Notes under the pieces: model-generated
What the model was told of the DNA's origin: nothing
Databases searched by the model: none
What the model saw: the letters and a program-made list of their open reading frames with translations, nothing else
Made by a program: the position numbers and the translations under genes
Shown here: one piece after another, positions 5,840 through 6,430 of the stretch
Layout: every line of letters begins with the position of its first letter
Numbering within the stretch: the first letter of the stretch is position 1
Assembly: GCA_003162115.1 (NCBI GenBank)
Contig: PMMV01000074.1
Span: 1-6,430 of the forward strand
Reading direction: 5' to 3'
Length of the DNA: 6,430 nt
Source: Methanobacterium sp.
GTDB lineage: Archaea > Methanobacteriota > Methanobacteria > Methanobacteriales > Methanobacteriaceae

Positions 5840-5841
5840 TT

Positions 5842-5874
5842 AAGTAATATAAAAAAATATTGAAGTAATATAAA
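5842..5874. repeat. Direct repeat AAGTAATATAAA, two copies 21 bases apart
   Basis: The 12-mer is at 5842-5853 and 5863-5874, identical, with a 21-base period, which is two turns of B-DNA. Sites placed so lie on the same face of the helix, as operators for a dimeric or cooperative regulator do. The second copy overlaps the likely box A of the plus-strand gene. Confidence 0.5.
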
Positions 5875-5911
5875 TAATAATTTTAAGGGTAAACAACACA
5901 ATCAAATTAGA

Positions 5912-5955
5912 ATATCAAATAAAAAAAAATCATGTACTAAATCAGATATCAAATA
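5912..5955. repeat. Direct repeat ATATCAAATA, two copies in the leader of the plus-strand gene
   Basis: The 10-mer is at 5912-5921 and 5946-5955, 34 bases apart; a shorter ATCAAAT is also at 5901-5907. They lie between the presumed start of transcription and the ATG. They may be part of a control region or chance in AT-rich DNA. Confidence 0.3.
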
Positions 5956-5971
5956 GTTAGGAAGTGGTTGA

Positions 5972-6430
5972 ATGGAAAAAACTATTTTTTACTTCGAAAA
6001 TTCTGGAGAGGAGAATACTAATAAACTGATTGAACTTGTGAAGATAAGAAGGGAAGAATTGGGAATAGATCATATCGTTGTTGCATCTGCATCAGGAAGT
6101 TCCGGTGTCAAACTTACCAAAAGTATTGGAAATCCTGAAGTTAAAATAATCAACGTCACACACCATGCTGGTTTCAAGGGCGGTGATTTAATAGAAGTTG
6201 AATCCCAATATAAAACTGAATTGGAAGAAATGGGTGTACAAATATACGCAGGATCACATTCTTTAAGCGGGGTTGGAAGAGGTATATCTAATAAGTTTGG
6301 AGGCATAACCCCTGTAGAGATCATAGCAGCTACATTACGCCTTTTCTCTCAAGGTGTTAAGGTGGGTGTAGAAATAAGTATAATGGCGGCAGATGCAGGA
6401 TTGATACCCACAGATTTAGAGGTTATTGCA
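5972..6430 (+). CDS. Stand-alone pyruvate-kinase C-terminal (alpha/beta) domain protein, C-terminus cut off
   Basis: The first 153 codons are present and the frame is open to the right edge; the family is about 190-200 aa, so some 40-50 residues are missing. The sequence starts [19 protein letters not shown] and has the family marks [11 protein letters not shown] (37-47), [12 protein letters not shown] (61-72), [13 protein letters not shown] (93-105) and a following [14 protein letters not shown]. It belongs to the archaeal group with the fold of the pyruvate kinase C-terminal domain. I recall structures for its members AF0103 and MTH1675, with no firm function. In pyruvate kinase this domain binds effectors; here no catalytic barrel is attached. 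The glycine and serine loops 39-45 and 95-104 look like a phosphate-binding pocket. It starts at ATG 5972-5974 with a moderate site (AGGAAGTGGT) upstream. It stands back to back with comA, whose substrate is phosphoenolpyruvate, so a shared role in PEP or pyruvate sensing is possible but unproven. Confidence 0.9.
   Translation, partial: MEKTIFYFENSGEENTNKLIELVKIRREELGIDHIVVASASGSSGVKLTKSIGNPEVKIINVTHHAGFKGGDLIEVESQYKTELEEMGVQIYAGSHSLSGVGRGISNKFGGITPVEIIAATLRLFSQGVKVGVEISIMAADAGLIPTDLEVIA

Larger units (their letters stand above)
5744..5971. promoter_or_regulatory. Divergent promoter region of comA and the pyruvate-kinase-like gene
   Basis: This 228-base AT-rich region must start transcription both ways. 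For comA (minus strand), box A candidates are TTTATAAA at 5827-5834 (leader about 60 bases) and CTATTTAAAG around 5789-5800 (leader about 25). For the plus-strand gene, AATATAAATA near 5867-5876 is the best candidate, with a leader of about 75 bases. The region is full of short repeats, listed separately. A run of nine A lies at 5921-5929 in the leader of the plus-strand gene. Confidence 0.6.

Noticed and set aside
6070..6324. Minus-strand open frame of 84 codons
   Set aside because: It is antisense to the pyruvate-kinase-like gene, whose conserved motifs cover the same bases.

Overview
The window reads as chromosomal DNA of an AT-rich methanogenic archaeon, most likely of the order Methanobacteriales and probably Methanobacterium or a near relative. 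The evidence is an archaeal TFE, a ComA of the coenzyme M pathway, a TfuA-type protein, archaeal Shine-Dalgarno sites (AGGAGG, AAGGTGAT), T-tract terminators and TATA-like boxes in very AT-rich gaps. From memory, the gene order resembles the stretch of Methanothermobacter thermautotrophicus around its tfe, comA and MTH1675 genes. I could not check that here. I see no tRNA, rRNA, insertion sequence, CRISPR array or sign of recent transfer.

Layout from left to right: (1) the start of a TfuA-like gene on the minus strand, cut by the window edge; (2) an AT-rich gap; (3) a small HD-domain phosphohydrolase on the minus strand; (4) tfe on the minus strand; (5) a 363-base gap with the tfe leader and two small dyads; (6) a divergent paralogue of the F420-0:glutamate ligase CofE on the minus strand; (7) a tight minus-strand operon, transcribed from right to left: comA, a soluble ABC-type ATPase, a Cys-rich P-loop GTPase and an Fe-S protein; (8) a repeat-rich divergent promoter region of 228 bases; (9) on the plus strand, a stand-alone pyruvate-kinase C-terminal-like domain protein, cut by the right edge.

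The operon is the centre of interest. comA overlaps the ABC gene by one base (TAATG), the ABC gene overlaps the GTPase gene by four bases (ATGA), and the Fe-S gene follows after 24 bases. ComA joins sulfite to phosphoenolpyruvate, the first step of coenzyme M synthesis from PEP. The three genes behind it encode an ATPase without membrane segments, a GTPase of the HypB/UreG/CobW type with several CxxC pairs, and a protein with a CX2CX4CX16C iron-sulfur domain plus a Cys/His-rich second half. That set looks like a machine that uses nucleotide energy to deliver low-potential electrons, a metal or a cluster to a target. Its role is not established by the sequence. A link to coenzyme M synthesis, or to maturation of a methanogenesis enzyme, is inference from gene order.

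The flanking genes also fit a methanogen housekeeping neighbourhood: TfuA-type proteins take part in thioamidation of methyl-coenzyme M reductase, CofE belongs to coenzyme F420 synthesis (here only a remote paralogue), and TFE is a general transcription factor.
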